Assembly: GCF_037094465.1 (NCBI RefSeq) | Contig: NZ_CP146609.1 | Location: 1,737,501 to 1,801,500 of the forward strand | Origin: Pseudodesulfovibrio sp. 5S69 | Lineage (GTDB): Bacteria; Desulfobacterota; Desulfovibrionia; Desulfovibrionales; Desulfovibrionaceae | Direction of reading: 5' to 3' | DNA: 64,000 bases | Made by a program: the position numbers and the translations under genes | Shown here: piece by piece, positions 53,462 through 61,794 of the stretch | Numbering within the stretch: the first letter of the stretch is position 1 | Layout of the letters: every line of letters starts with the position of its first letter | Notes under the pieces: generated by a model | What the model was told of the DNA's origin: nothing | Databases searched by the model: none | What the model saw: the letters and a program-made list of their open reading frames with translations, nothing else

Positions 53462-54175
53462 ATGGAAGCGAGACCTGTCAGCAGAAAATGCATATCCGAC
53501 GAGATCGTCACCCAGATCCGGGAGATGATCGACCACGGGCGGTTGCAGCCCGGAGACCGGCTGCCCGCCGAGCGCAAGCTGGCCGAGCAGTTCGGCGTGT
53601 CCCGCACCACGGTGCGCGAAGGGATCAAGATATTGTCCGAGTCCGGGCTGCTGACCAGCCGCCAGGGCGCGGGCACCTTTGTCAGCCACCCGGACGACGG
53701 GGCCAGGGGCGGGTCGCTCATCGAGGCGGTCCTGGCCGGGAACCACGCCCTTCAGGACGTGTTCGAGGTGCGCAAGATGCTCGAGCCGGAGATCGCGGCC
53801 TTGGCCGCGCGCAACGGTTCGCCGGATGCCAAGACCCGGCTTGAGGCCATTCTTATGGAGCAGGAACAGGCCATCGCAGGCGGCGAGAGCGGGGCGGGCA
53901 TCGACAACCGCTTCCATCAGGCCCTGGCCGAGGCCTCCGGCAACCCGGTGTTGCGCGAGATGGTCACGGCCCTGCACGAGGGATTCTCCCGCAGCCGGGC
54001 CGAGGAAGTCCAGTCCCCCCAGCGCCAGAAGGCCTCGCTGGCCGCCCACCGGGCCATTGTCGAGGCGGTCAGAAACGGCCACGCCATGCAGGCCGAACGG
54101 GCCATGCGGGAACATCTCGATGAAGTTGAAAGAATCATCTTTGATAATCAAAGAGGAGCATACTCAAGGAGATAG
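53462..54175 (+). CDS. GntR-family (FadR subfamily) regulator, LldR-like
   Basis: 237 aa from ATG 53462; ATG 53450 is an alternative. The winged helix (SDEIVTQIREMIDHGRLQPGDRLPAERKLAEQFGVSRTTVREGIKIL region, residues about 8-75) is followed by an FCD ligand domain (about 95-225), whose metal-binding pattern includes NRFHQALAEASGN and the His of AHRAIVEAV. It sits on an operator overlapping its own promoter, so it probably represses itself and the two genes after it, with release by lactate or a similar 2-hydroxyacid. The next gene starts 2 bp after its stop. Confidence 0.88.
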   Translation: MEARPVSRKCISDEIVTQIREMIDHGRLQPGDRLPAERKLAEQFGVSRTTVREGIKILSESGLLTSRQGAGTFVSHPDDGARGGSLIEAVLAGNHALQDVFEVRKMLEPEIAALAARNGSPDAKTRLEAILMEQEQAIAGGESGAGIDNRFHQALAEASGNPVLREMVTALHEGFSRSRAEEVQSPQRQKASLAAHRAIVEAVRNGHAMQAERAMREHLDEVERIIFDNQRGAYSRR

Positions 54176-54177
54176 CG

Positions 54178-55194
54178 ATGAAGGAAATCAAAGACAAAGC
54201 ACGGGAACTGATGAAAGGCTTCTGCCGGGTCTGCAAGGTCTGCGACGGCAAGGCCTGCGCGGGCGAGGTGCCGGGCATGGGCGGCCTGGGCACGGGCACG
54301 TCCTTCAAGGCCAACGTGGAGGCCCTGGAGGGTTTTCGCCTGAACATGCGCCTGCTGCACGACGCGGCTGAGCCGGACACCTCCACCTCGCTGCTCGGCA
54401 TCGACATGTCCATGCCGGTCATGGCCGCGCCCATCGGCGGCGTGTCCTTCAACATGGGCGGCGGCGTGTCCGAGGAGGACTACATCGACGCTGTGGTCGG
54501 CGGCTGCAAGGCGGCCGGGGTCATCGGCTGCACCGGCGACGGTGTGCCGCCCTTCATCCACGAGGCCGGGTTCGCGGCTATCGAGAAGAACGACGGGCGC
54601 GGCATCCCCTTCATCAAGCCCTGGGAGGGCGACGAACTCGCCGAGAAGCTCGAAAAGGCGCGCAAGACCGGCTGCACCGAGTTCGGCATGGACGTGGACG
54701 CCGCCGGGCTGATCACCCTGCGACAGATGGGCCGCCCCGTGGCGCCCAAGCCCGTGGCCGAGCTCAAGAAGATCATCGACCTGGTCCACGGCTGGGACGC
54801 CAAGTTCATCCTCAAGGGGATCATGACCCCGGACGAGGCCGAGCTGGCCGTCGAGGCCGGCGCGGACGCCATTATCGTCTCCAACCACGGCGGGCGCGTG
54901 CTCGACCACACCCCCGGCACGGCCGAGGCCCTGCCCGACGTGGCCGAGAAGGTCCACGGCCGGATCACCATCCTGGTGGACGGCGGCATCCGCACCGGCG
55001 CGGACGTGCTCAAGATGCTGGCGCTCGGCGCGGACGGCGTACTCATCGGCCGCCCGGTGTCCGTGGCCGCCGTGGGCGGCCTGCAGGAAGGGGTCGAGAA
55101 GTACCTCGCGACCATCAAGGCCCAGCTCTCCGGAGCCATGGTCCTGACCGGCTGCAAGGACATCGCCTCCATCGACACCAACGTCCTTTTCTAA
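54178..55194 (+). CDS. FMN-dependent 2-hydroxyacid oxidoreductase with N-terminal Cys motif
   Basis: 338 aa, TIM barrel. The N-terminus carries FCRVCKVCDGKACAG, four closely spaced Cys not found in ordinary LldD or glycolate oxidase. VMAAPIGGVSFN, KGIMTPDEAELAVEAGADA and the catalytic SNHGGRVLDHTPG with active-site His and Arg are intact, as is the phosphate site VDGGIRTGADVLKMLALGADGVLIGRP. It should oxidise L-lactate or a related 2-hydroxyacid. The Cys cluster might pass electrons onward in an anaerobe. It is tightly linked to the LldR-like regulator. Confidence 0.86.
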   Translation: MKEIKDKARELMKGFCRVCKVCDGKACAGEVPGMGGLGTGTSFKANVEALEGFRLNMRLLHDAAEPDTSTSLLGIDMSMPVMAAPIGGVSFNMGGGVSEEDYIDAVVGGCKAAGVIGCTGDGVPPFIHEAGFAAIEKNDGRGIPFIKPWEGDELAEKLEKARKTGCTEFGMDVDAAGLITLRQMGRPVAPKPVAELKKIIDLVHGWDAKFILKGIMTPDEAELAVEAGADAIIVSNHGGRVLDHTPGTAEALPDVAEKVHGRITILVDGGIRTGADVLKMLALGADGVLIGRPVSVAAVGGLQEGVEKYLATIKAQLSGAMVLTGCKDIASIDTNVLF

Positions 55195-55207
55195 GGAGCG
55201 CCGAACC

Positions 55208-56008
55208 TTGATCACCACGTATATCCTGTACATCTGCCTGGGGGCGGTGGCCGGCGTCCTGGCCGGGTTGCTCGGCATCGGCGGGGGGCTGGTCATCGTG
55301 CCCATGCTCAACTTCGCCTTCGAGTGGCAGCACTTCCCGGTGGAGCATATTCAGCACATCGCGCTGGGCACGTCCATGGCCACCATCATATTCACCTCGC
55401 TGTCGTCCATGCGCGCCCACCACAAGCGCGGGGCCATCAACTACACCGCCTTCTGGCGGCTGGCCCCCGGCATCATCATCGGCACCTACCTGGGGTCCTG
55501 GATCGCCTCGCTGCTGTCCACCATGTTCCTGAAGATATTCTTCGGCCTGTTCCTGTACTACGTGGCCACGCAGATGCTTCTGAACATCAAGCCCAAGGCC
55601 GCCCACGAGCTGCCGGGCCAGGCCGGGACCTTTGCCGCTGGCAGCGGCATCGGCGTGTTCTCGGCCCTGGTCGGCATCGGCGGCGGCACCCTGACCGTGC
55701 CGTTCCTGTCCTGGTGCAACCTGACCATGCACGCGGCCATCGCCACGGCCGCGGCCGTGGGGCTGCCCATCGCCCTGGCGGGCACTACCGGGTACATCGT
55801 CAACGGCTGGTCCGTGGCCGGCATCCCCGGTCCGCACATCGGCTACGTTTACATCCCGGCCCTGCTCGGCATCATCGTGACCAGCACCCTGACCGCGCCG
55901 TTCGGGGCCAAGCTGGCCCACAGCCTGCCCGTGACCAAGCTCAAGCGCATCTTTGCCATCCTCCTCTATCTTGTAGGAACGCGCATGCTCTGGAACGCGT
56001 TTATGTAA
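55208..56008 (+). CDS. TauE/SafE-family anion exporter
   Basis: 266 aa from TTG 55208, with AAGGAG about 10 nt upstream overlapping the previous stop. Eight hydrophobic segments with the duplicated family motifs LLGIGGGLVIVPML and VGIGGGTLTVPFLSW. Members export sulfite, sulfoacetate or other organic anions. As third gene of the LldR-like operon it may carry the substrate or product of the 2-hydroxyacid oxidase. Substrate is inferred from context only. Confidence 0.86.
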   Translation: MITTYILYICLGAVAGVLAGLLGIGGGLVIVPMLNFAFEWQHFPVEHIQHIALGTSMATIIFTSLSSMRAHHKRGAINYTAFWRLAPGIIIGTYLGSWIASLLSTMFLKIFFGLFLYYVATQMLLNIKPKAAHELPGQAGTFAAGSGIGVFSALVGIGGGTLTVPFLSWCNLTMHAAIATAAAVGLPIALAGTTGYIVNGWSVAGIPGPHIGYVYIPALLGIIVTSTLTAPFGAKLAHSLPVTKLKRIFAILLYLVGTRMLWNAFM

Positions 56009-56026
56009 GGGAATAATACGGCGGGC

Positions 56027-56147
56027 GGCTTGCGATAGCGGGCCGCCTGCACATTTTTAGCCGGGGGCTTTCATCCTCACGTAGGCCCACTACGCTGCGG
56101 TGAAAGCCCCCGGCGAAAAATGCACATTCGACCCACTCTCCCAAGCC
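56027..56147 (+). repeat. Dispersed palindromic repeat B, copy 2
   Basis: 121 bp, starting 18 bp after the TauE stop codon. The 47-nt arms are inverted copies with about ten mismatches; the inner 13 bp (CCGGGGGCTTTCA / TGAAAGCCCCCGG) pair perfectly and enclose TCCTCACGTAGGCCCACTACG. This is the cleanest copy of the family. Confidence 0.9.
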
Positions 56148-56256
56148 TATTCCGGGCGCGGGGGAAGAGCCGCTGTCGGGCGGCGCTGCCGCCCGATTCG
56201 CTCCATAGAAAGTACGATGCCCCCTTGGTGGGGTTTTCTGCCCGGCTCGATGAGAG
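56148..56256. other. Gene-free stretch with a small hairpin
   Basis: No coding signal. TCGGGCGGC (56176-56184) pairs with GCCGCCCGA (56188-56196). The rest looks like degraded intergenic sequence between repeat B and the terminator. Confidence 0.4.
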
Positions 56257-56260
56257 ACGC

Positions 56261-56295
56261 AAAAAAAGGGACTGCGAACGCAGTCCCTTTTTTTT
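56261..56295. terminator. Bidirectional terminator
   Basis: Seven A, GGGACTGCG (56268-56276), AA, CGCAGTCCC (56279-56287), then eight T. Serves the convergent gene ending at 56325 and read-through from the TauE operon. Confidence 0.9.
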
Positions 56296-56324
56296 GTGTC
56301 GACAGAGAGGTAAAATTCGACTTC

Positions 56325-56648
56325 TTACAAGCCATTCTCTCTTTGGTGGGCGTCCAGGACGTTGTCCACGCGGACGAGCTTTTCCTCGATCTTGCCGGGC
56401 TTGATGGTGTAGCGGGTCACGGTCCATTCGAGCTGGTCGATGAACTCCACGTGGCCGTAGCCGTTTTCGGGCAGCAGGTCGCGGATGGCCTCGATGAAGT
56501 CGTCGATCAGGATGTAGTGGCCCTCGTGGTCCACGCGCAGGACGTCGCCGTCGTAGGCCACCTGCTCGAAGGGGCAGAGGCCCTTGATCTTGTCGAACAT
56601 TTCCTGATTGACGCGGTGAAAGTCACCGTAGACGCGGACATCTTCCAT
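56325..56648 (-). CDS. Small protein of unknown function
   Basis: 107 aa; AAGGGAG precedes the ATG by 7 nt. Alpha/beta pattern with GEHYILIDDF-like core (DHEGHYILIDDFIEAIRDLL), VEFIDQLEWTVTRYTI and VLDAHQREN. No signal or membrane segment. I do not recognise a family, but the good ribosome site and codon use support it. It lies 35 bp after the glycosyltransferase start-distal region on the same strand. Confidence 0.65.
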   Translation of the reverse strand: MEDVRVYGDFHRVNQEMFDKIKGLCPFEQVAYDGDVLRVDHEGHYILIDDFIEAIRDLLPENGYGHVEFIDQLEWTVTRYTIKPGKIEEKLVRVDNVLDAHQRENGL

Positions 56649-56683
56649 GGTTTTCTCCCTTTGCGGAACGTGATGGGCGTGAA

Positions 56684-58372
56684 TTAGGCTTTCAAGCCCA
56701 GGCGGTCAACCAGGAAGCGGGACTTTTGTTCGAGGTCGTGCCACAGCAGGGCGCGGTTCTCCCGGCCCAGGCGGATGAGCTCCTCGTCCGAGTACTTGGT
56801 GTCCAGCTTGAGCTTGTTGCCCATGACCTGGCCGATCTGTCGGGCGGTCTTGGATTTGGCCAGGGACGAGTGTTGCACGTGACGCACGGCCAGACCGCCC
56901 ACGTACAGGGCGGGCGTGCCGTCGAGGCCCGCGCGCAGGTCACGGTCCAGGTCGTCGAACTGGGACGGGGTGTAGCGCAGGTCGAAGGGGCCGGTGCGCT
57001 CAATCGAGCGCAGGTTGACCAGGTGGCAGCAGCCCGACACGGACAGGCAGGCCCGGGTGTAGGTGAACATGCCGGTGTCGGTGGTCCCGGCGCAGTTGTC
57101 GTAGACCGGCACCCGGCTGGGCAGGGCGCCCGGCTCGGGCTCGCGCGGGGGCACGGGAAAGATGTTGTAGTCCGCGGACTGCATGCCGTAGGGCGGGACG
57201 GCGGCGGTGATCCGGCAGCCCACGGAGCCGATGTCGTCGCGGCCGCGCACCGGGCCGAGCAGACGCAGGAGCCAGTCGCCCGGCAGAAAGATGTCGTCGT
57301 CCAGGAAAGCGGCCCAGCGGGCCTCGCGCACCCCGGGCAACGACAGCAGCCAGTTGCGCGCGGCGGGCGCGCCCACGTTGATCGGCAGGGTCTCGATGCG
57401 GAAGCGGTCTGCGCCGAACCGCTGGGCGGCGCGGGCCAGGACGCGGTCCGTGTGGTCCGTGGACCCGTTGTTCAGGGCGAACACGCGGGCCCGGCCGATG
57501 TCGCTCGCCAGCACGGATTCCAGGGTCTCGGCCAGGAGGTCCGCCTTGTTCCAGGAGTAGACCAGCACGGCCGCCTCGGCGCAGTCCTCCGGTTTGGCCA
57601 CGGGCGTGGGACGGAAGAGGTCGTGCAGCTTCAGGGTCAGGTTGACGTGCCAGGGGATGGCCTGCCACAGCCCGGCCAGGGCCCCCTTGGCCTCGCCGAC
57701 GCGGCCCATGCGCAGCAGGGTCTCGCCGCCAGCATACGCACGCCACAGTCCCCAGACCGCCGGGTCGAGTCCCTCGATGACCGGCAGGGCCTCCTCGGGC
57801 GGCAGGCAGTGGAAGGCCCGGTCCGCCTCGAACCGCGCCTTGAGCGGCAGGCCGGCCTCGGGCCATTCGATCATGTCCAGGGCTGCCTTGGCGATCTCCG
57901 GCCTGCCCAGGTGGATGAGATCCTGCCAAATGAAGTGCAGCCAGCCCAGGCCCGTTTGCGGGTTGCCCAGGACCACGGCCAGGAAGCGCAGGATCAGCCC
58001 CCGGTCGTCCTGCCGGGCCAGTTCGTACCAGGTGTCCGCGGACTCGCCCTCTTCGGGGCGTTTCATGTCGGCGGCCAGGGCCATGAGCCGGGCCAGGGCG
58101 CGGTCCGCCTTGAGCCCGAGGTTGACCGCCTTGACCGCCCAGCGGGCCAGCTCCGGGTGGAGCGGATGGGCCTGCATGGACCACAGGGCCATGCCCACGG
58201 CCGCGTTCCGGCAGCCGGGGTTTTCCTCGCTCAGGAGGAACAGGCCGGGCAGCAGCCCGGCCAGGGCTTCGGGCAGCCCCATGCCCAACTGCCAGCCGGA
58301 AAAATGGCGTGCAAAGGCGGGCTCGATGGGTGCGCAGGGCGGCAGGGTGCGGGGGAAGGCGAAACGGTTCAT
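56684..58372 (-). CDS. Family 2 glycosyltransferase with long N-terminal helical domain
   Basis: 562 aa. Residues 1 to about 265 are helical, Ala/Leu-rich and TPR-like. The GT-A domain starts near residue 268 (AAVLVYSWNKADLLAETLESVL), with NNGSTDHTD for nucleotide binding and FLDDDIFLPGDWL containing the metal-binding DDD. A C-terminal region follows with DDLDRDLRAG. It likely builds a surface glycan. Neighbour lpxB upstream on the same strand suggests an envelope role. Ribosome site is weak. Confidence 0.8.
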   Translation of the reverse strand: MNRFAFPRTLPPCAPIEPAFARHFSGWQLGMGLPEALAGLLPGLFLLSEENPGCRNAAVGMALWSMQAHPLHPELARWAVKAVNLGLKADRALARLMALAADMKRPEEGESADTWYELARQDDRGLILRFLAVVLGNPQTGLGWLHFIWQDLIHLGRPEIAKAALDMIEWPEAGLPLKARFEADRAFHCLPPEEALPVIEGLDPAVWGLWRAYAGGETLLRMGRVGEAKGALAGLWQAIPWHVNLTLKLHDLFRPTPVAKPEDCAEAAVLVYSWNKADLLAETLESVLASDIGRARVFALNNGSTDHTDRVLARAAQRFGADRFRIETLPINVGAPAARNWLLSLPGVREARWAAFLDDDIFLPGDWLLRLLGPVRGRDDIGSVGCRITAAVPPYGMQSADYNIFPVPPREPEPGALPSRVPVYDNCAGTTDTGMFTYTRACLSVSGCCHLVNLRSIERTGPFDLRYTPSQFDDLDRDLRAGLDGTPALYVGGLAVRHVQHSSLAKSKTARQIGQVMGNKLKLDTKYSDEELIRLGRENRALLWHDLEQKSRFLVDRLGLKA

Positions 58373-58411
58373 AATGCTTGCCGATTAGCAGAAATTTTCG
58401 GCCTGGGCCAG

Positions 58412-59560
58412 TCAGCCGGACGCGGAAGCAAGGGCCTTGAGGTCGTCGAGGATGATCTTCGCGGCCCGGCCCGGCGCGCCGGGGTCGCCGACCATGGTGC
58501 GCAGAACCTTGAGTCCGTTCTTGACTTCGTCGTAGGCCTCGGGATCGTCCAGCCAGGACCGGGCGGTCCGGGCGAGGTTCTCGGGCGAGGCGTCCCTGCC
58601 GATGTACTCCGGGTAGATTTCGCGCCCCAGGATGAGGTTGGGCAGGGAGATGTACTGGACGTTGACGAGCATCCTCCCCACCAGTTCGGACAGGGGCGAG
58701 ACCTTGTAGGCCACCAGCACCGGTGTGCCGATGAGCGCCGTCTCCAGGGTCACCGTGCCCGAGGCTGCCATGATGAATTTGCACGTCCGGAAGGTCTGGT
58801 AGCGCTCCTTCGGCGAGACGAAGGAGACCGGGATGTCCTCGGGCCACAGGGAGCGCAGCAGGAATTCGTCCATGCCCGGCGCGCGGACCAGAACGTACTC
58901 CAGGTCGGGATGGTCCACGGCAAGCCTCCGCGCCGCAGCCGCGAACACCGGCAGCAGGGAGCTGACCTCCTTGGTCCGGCTGCCCGGCAGCAGCCCGATG
59001 CGGTTCTCCCGGACCGGAAGCGCGTCCAGCGCATCCAGCGGCAGCACGTCCATGAGCGGGTGGCCCACATAGGCTACGTCCATGCCGTATTTGGAGTAAA
59101 AGTCCTTTTCGAACGGCAGGATGCAGATGACCTTGCGGACGAAGTCGCGCAGGAAGTTGGCCCGCCCGGAGCGCCAGGCCCAGATCTGCGGGCTGATGTA
59201 GTAGTATACCGGGATGCCGAGCTTTTTGGCCATGCGGGCGATGCGGAAGTTGAACTCCGGACAGTCCACCAGGACGATGGCCCTGGGCCGGATGGCCACG
59301 AGCTCCTTCTTGATCACCCCGAGCAGCTTGAGAATGCGCGGCAGGCCGCCGAGGATCTCGGTGATGCCGACCAGGGATATCTCGCGCATGGAATGGCGCG
59401 CCGAGAACCCTTCGGCCTCCATGGCCGGGCCGCCCATGCCGGTGAAGGAGACGTCCGGGCTCAGGGCCCGAAACGCCTTCATCAGCTCCGCGCCGTGCAA
59501 ATCGCCGGAGGCCTCGCCTACGCTGAACCAGATGGGACCGGATGGATTGCCTGTCTGCAT
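58412..59560 (-). CDS. lpxB: Lipid-A-disaccharide synthase
   Basis: 382 aa, the normal LpxB length. GEASGDLHGAELMKAF near the N-terminus, GMGGPAMEAEGF, LVDCPEFNFRIAR, YYISPQIWAWR and LLPGSRTKEV are all family hallmarks, and SGTVTLETAL forms the nucleotide site. It joins UDP-2,3-diacylglucosamine and lipid X to make the lipid A disaccharide at the inner face of the inner membrane. It precedes the glycosyltransferase by 39 bp and is divergent from the oxidoreductase at 59692. Confidence 0.95.
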   Translation of the reverse strand: MQTGNPSGPIWFSVGEASGDLHGAELMKAFRALSPDVSFTGMGGPAMEAEGFSARHSMREISLVGITEILGGLPRILKLLGVIKKELVAIRPRAIVLVDCPEFNFRIARMAKKLGIPVYYYISPQIWAWRSGRANFLRDFVRKVICILPFEKDFYSKYGMDVAYVGHPLMDVLPLDALDALPVRENRIGLLPGSRTKEVSSLLPVFAAAARRLAVDHPDLEYVLVRAPGMDEFLLRSLWPEDIPVSFVSPKERYQTFRTCKFIMAASGTVTLETALIGTPVLVAYKVSPLSELVGRMLVNVQYISLPNLILGREIYPEYIGRDASPENLARTARSWLDDPEAYDEVKNGLKVLRTMVGDPGAPGRAAKIILDDLKALASASG

Positions 59561-59691
59561 GCACAGTTAGTAGCCCATGTCCGCCCGGCCCGCAAGGCGA
59601 ACCGGGATATGCGTTTCCACGGGGGTTGCCATGGGAGGCGTTGGCCTGTACTAGACACTCGCAACGCGAACTCTAGAACGAGGGTATATAT

Positions 59692-60615
59692 ATGTTGAAA
59701 GTCGGAGTGGTCGGTCTGGGGCGGATGGGCGGCGTCCATCTGCGCAACTACACCGAAATGCCCGATGTGGAAGTGGTCGGCGTGGTCGACGTGGACGCCA
59801 AGGCGCGCGAGGACGTCGCCGCCCGGTTCGGCGTGCCTGTTTTCGCCACCCTGGACGAACTGCTCGACCGGAAACCGGACGCCGTGTCCGTGTGCGTGCC
59901 GACCTTTCTGCACCACGAGGCGGGCATGCGTCTGCTGGAACAGGGCGTCTCGACGCTCATCGAAAAGCCCCTGGCCGCCACCGCCGCCGAGGGCGCGGAG
60001 CTGGTCGCCAAGGCCGGGGAAAAGGGCGCCGTCCTCATGGTCGGCCATTCGGAACGCTTCAACCCGGCCATCGAGCGGGTCAAGTCCCTGCTCGAAGACG
60101 ACCTCATCTCCGTGCACATCGAGCGGGTCAGCCCGTACCCGGTGCGCATCCAGGACGTGGGCGTGATCAAGGACCTCGGGTCCCACGACATCGACCTGAT
60201 CCGCTATCTGACCGGCTCGGACTTCAAGAACGTGCACGTGGTCGCCTCGGCCACCTTCGGCAAGCACGAGGACTCGGCCGTGATCACCGCCGAGATGAAA
60301 AACGGCGTTCTGGCCCAGATATCCACCAACTGGGTGAGCCCGTTCCGGGGTCGCAGGCTCAACGTGGCCTGCAAGTCCCGGTTCGTGGCCGCCGACCTGA
60401 TCGCCCAGAGCGTGACGGAATACTCGCCTTTTTCCGAGGTCGAAAAGACCTACTCCGTGCGCGAATGGCCCGTGGTGGCCCGCGAACCCATCAAGGCCGA
60501 GCTGACCGCCTTCCTCGACGCCCTGCGCAACGAAACCCCGGCGCCCATCACCGGCGAAGACGGCCTCGAAGTCCTCAAAACCTTCGAACGACTCTTCGAC
60601 AGCCTGAACAGCTAG
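59692..60615 (+). CDS. Gfo/Idh/MocA-family oxidoreductase
   Basis: 307 aa. N-terminal Rossmann domain with GLGRMGGVHLRNY; the EKP motif is in TLIEKPLAAT; the C-terminal domain has DLGSHDIDLIRYLTG with the substrate-binding Asp/His. It is an NAD(P)-dependent sugar or cyclitol dehydrogenase. In several delta-proteobacteria such a gene sits with lpxA, lpxI and lpxB; here it is divergent from lpxB, so a lipid A or surface-sugar role is reasonable but unproven. GAGGG precedes the ATG. Confidence 0.85.
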   Translation: MLKVGVVGLGRMGGVHLRNYTEMPDVEVVGVVDVDAKAREDVAARFGVPVFATLDELLDRKPDAVSVCVPTFLHHEAGMRLLEQGVSTLIEKPLAATAAEGAELVAKAGEKGAVLMVGHSERFNPAIERVKSLLEDDLISVHIERVSPYPVRIQDVGVIKDLGSHDIDLIRYLTGSDFKNVHVVASATFGKHEDSAVITAEMKNGVLAQISTNWVSPFRGRRLNVACKSRFVAADLIAQSVTEYSPFSEVEKTYSVREWPVVAREPIKAELTAFLDALRNETPAPITGEDGLEVLKTFERLFDSLNS

Positions 60616-60634
60616 GCGTCATACCGTACCGATA

Positions 60635-60666
60635 AAAAGGGCCGCTCCGTTCGGAGCGGCCCTTTT
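60635..60666 (+). terminator. Terminator after the oxidoreductase
   Basis: AAAAGGGCCGCTCC and GGAGCGGCCCTTTT, loop GTTC. Confidence 0.9.
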
Positions 60667-60779
60667 GCCTCCGGCGCCGGGGAAGGGGAAAGGGAACCCT
60701 TTGCAAAGGGCTTCCCTTTCCCCTTCCCCGGACCCCATCCCCTTTCCTTCCTAAACTCTTTATCGCCGCCTCCGGCGGG
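60667..60779 (+). repeat. Dispersed terminator-like repeat A, copy 2
   Basis: Stem of about 24 bp (60679-60729, one bulged C) plus the pyrimidine-rich tail and GCCGCC-GGCGG hairpin shared with 17234-17344. It lies immediately after a complete terminator, so it is not needed for termination here. Confidence 0.8.
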
Positions 60780-60898
60780 CAGGGCGCATAAAAAAATTCC
60801 GACTTAGTAATGAGTCGGAGGTCTCAATTTTTTTATTCTTTTGGAGTGATTCGGGTGCGTCAGCACCCGGCAGCGGCTTTTTTACCGCGCTGGCACAA
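60780..60898. other. Gene-free stretch with an A/T-flanked hairpin
   Basis: CCGACT and AGTCGG (about 60800-60820) lie between A7 and T7 runs (60788-60835), a terminator-like structure usable on either strand. GGGTGC/GCACCC forms a further small hairpin near 60854-60868. No gene seen. Confidence 0.5.
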
Positions 60899-61072
60899 GG
60901 CTTTCGAGAGTGGGTCAGCTGTGCATTTTTAAGTGAATTGTAGGCGAGTCTTCGAGCCGTACAAGATCTTATGCCCTAGGTACAGACCCGGCCGGGGCAA
61001 TCCTCACGTAGACGGCTACGCTGCGGTTGCCCCGGCCGAAAAAAATGTGCAGATGGCCCGCTATCGGAAGCC
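60899..61072 (-). repeat. Dispersed palindromic repeat B, copy 3, with an internal insertion
   Basis: Read on the minus strand it begins GGCTTCCGATAGCGGGCC three bases after the BON gene stop and ends CCCACTCTCGAAAGCC. The central GCCGGGGCAA/TTGCCCCGGC stem and CCTCACGTAG-CTACG core are kept. Compared with the other copies about 55 nt (around 60933-60987) are inserted between the inner stem and one outer arm; the insert has AAGATCTT and CCTAGG palindromes. Confidence 0.82.
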
Positions 61073-61075
61073 GTT

Positions 61076-61741
61076 TTACTTGCTGGCCAGAGAGTCTTTC
61101 TCTGCGGTCGCCGGTGTCTCGTCCGGTTGATTCACGGAGATGTAATCCACCACATCAGCCAAACCATTGACCTCCTCCGCTATAGCCAGGGCCGCGGTCT
61201 TCTGGCTGTAGTCCCTGGCGCGTCCGATGAGGATGGCGTGGCTGCGGATGACCTCCACGCGGAGGTCCGAGCCGTCCAACCGTTTGGTCTCGCCGAACCG
61301 CTCGGACAGCTCCTTGCCCAGGAGCTCGTCGCGCGCGGCATCGCGGGCGGCCTGCCGGGCCGGAGCAATCGGGTAGAACTTGCAGGTAATGGTCTTGATG
61401 CCTTCCACCGTGGCCGCGGTGCGGACGGCGTAGTCCGCCTGGTTGCGGCTCTCCACCTGGCCCACCAGGTAGGCCTTGGCGTCGATGACGTGGGCCGACA
61501 GGCGGATGTTGTTGAGTTCGAGCCGCTCGCGCAGCCGCCGCTCCATCTGGGCATCGCGGACGATGCACAGGCTGCCGCCCTCCACATTGTCGCGCGGCAG
61601 AAACTTGTCGGCCGTGACCACGGCGTCGTAGCCGGTCATGGCCCCGCCCGCCACCTGTACGGCGGGGTAGAGCGCGCATCCGGAGAGGAGCGCGGAAAGG
61701 AGGACGGCGAGTAGCGTCTTGCTCAAGGAATCGGACATCAT
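61076..61741 (-). CDS. BON-domain lipoprotein
   Basis: 221 aa. Signal peptide with lipobox LLSGC near residue 22. Two BON-like domains span about residues 63-125 (RRLRERLELNNIRLSAHVID) and 140-205 (VEVIRSHAILIGRARDYSQK...VVDYISVN). BON proteins such as OsmY and DolP bind phospholipid at the envelope and help outer-membrane integrity. Repeat B starts 3 bp after its stop. The first codon could be either Met of MMSD. Confidence 0.85.
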   Translation of the reverse strand: MMSDSLSKTLLAVLLSALLSGCALYPAVQVAGGAMTGYDAVVTADKFLPRDNVEGGSLCIVRDAQMERRLRERLELNNIRLSAHVIDAKAYLVGQVESRNQADYAVRTAATVEGIKTITCKFYPIAPARQAARDAARDELLGKELSERFGETKRLDGSDLRVEVIRSHAILIGRARDYSQKTAALAIAEEVNGLADVVDYISVNQPDETPATAEKDSLASK

Positions 61742-61794
61742 TAGTCCGGGAGTATAGTCGAAGGTCTAGAAATTGTCTAACACTATCGGGCGAG

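Noticed and set aside
60930..60990. Insertion sequence end inside repeat B copy 3
   Set aside because: No transposase fragment, terminal inverted repeats or target duplication are visible in the 55-nt insertion.
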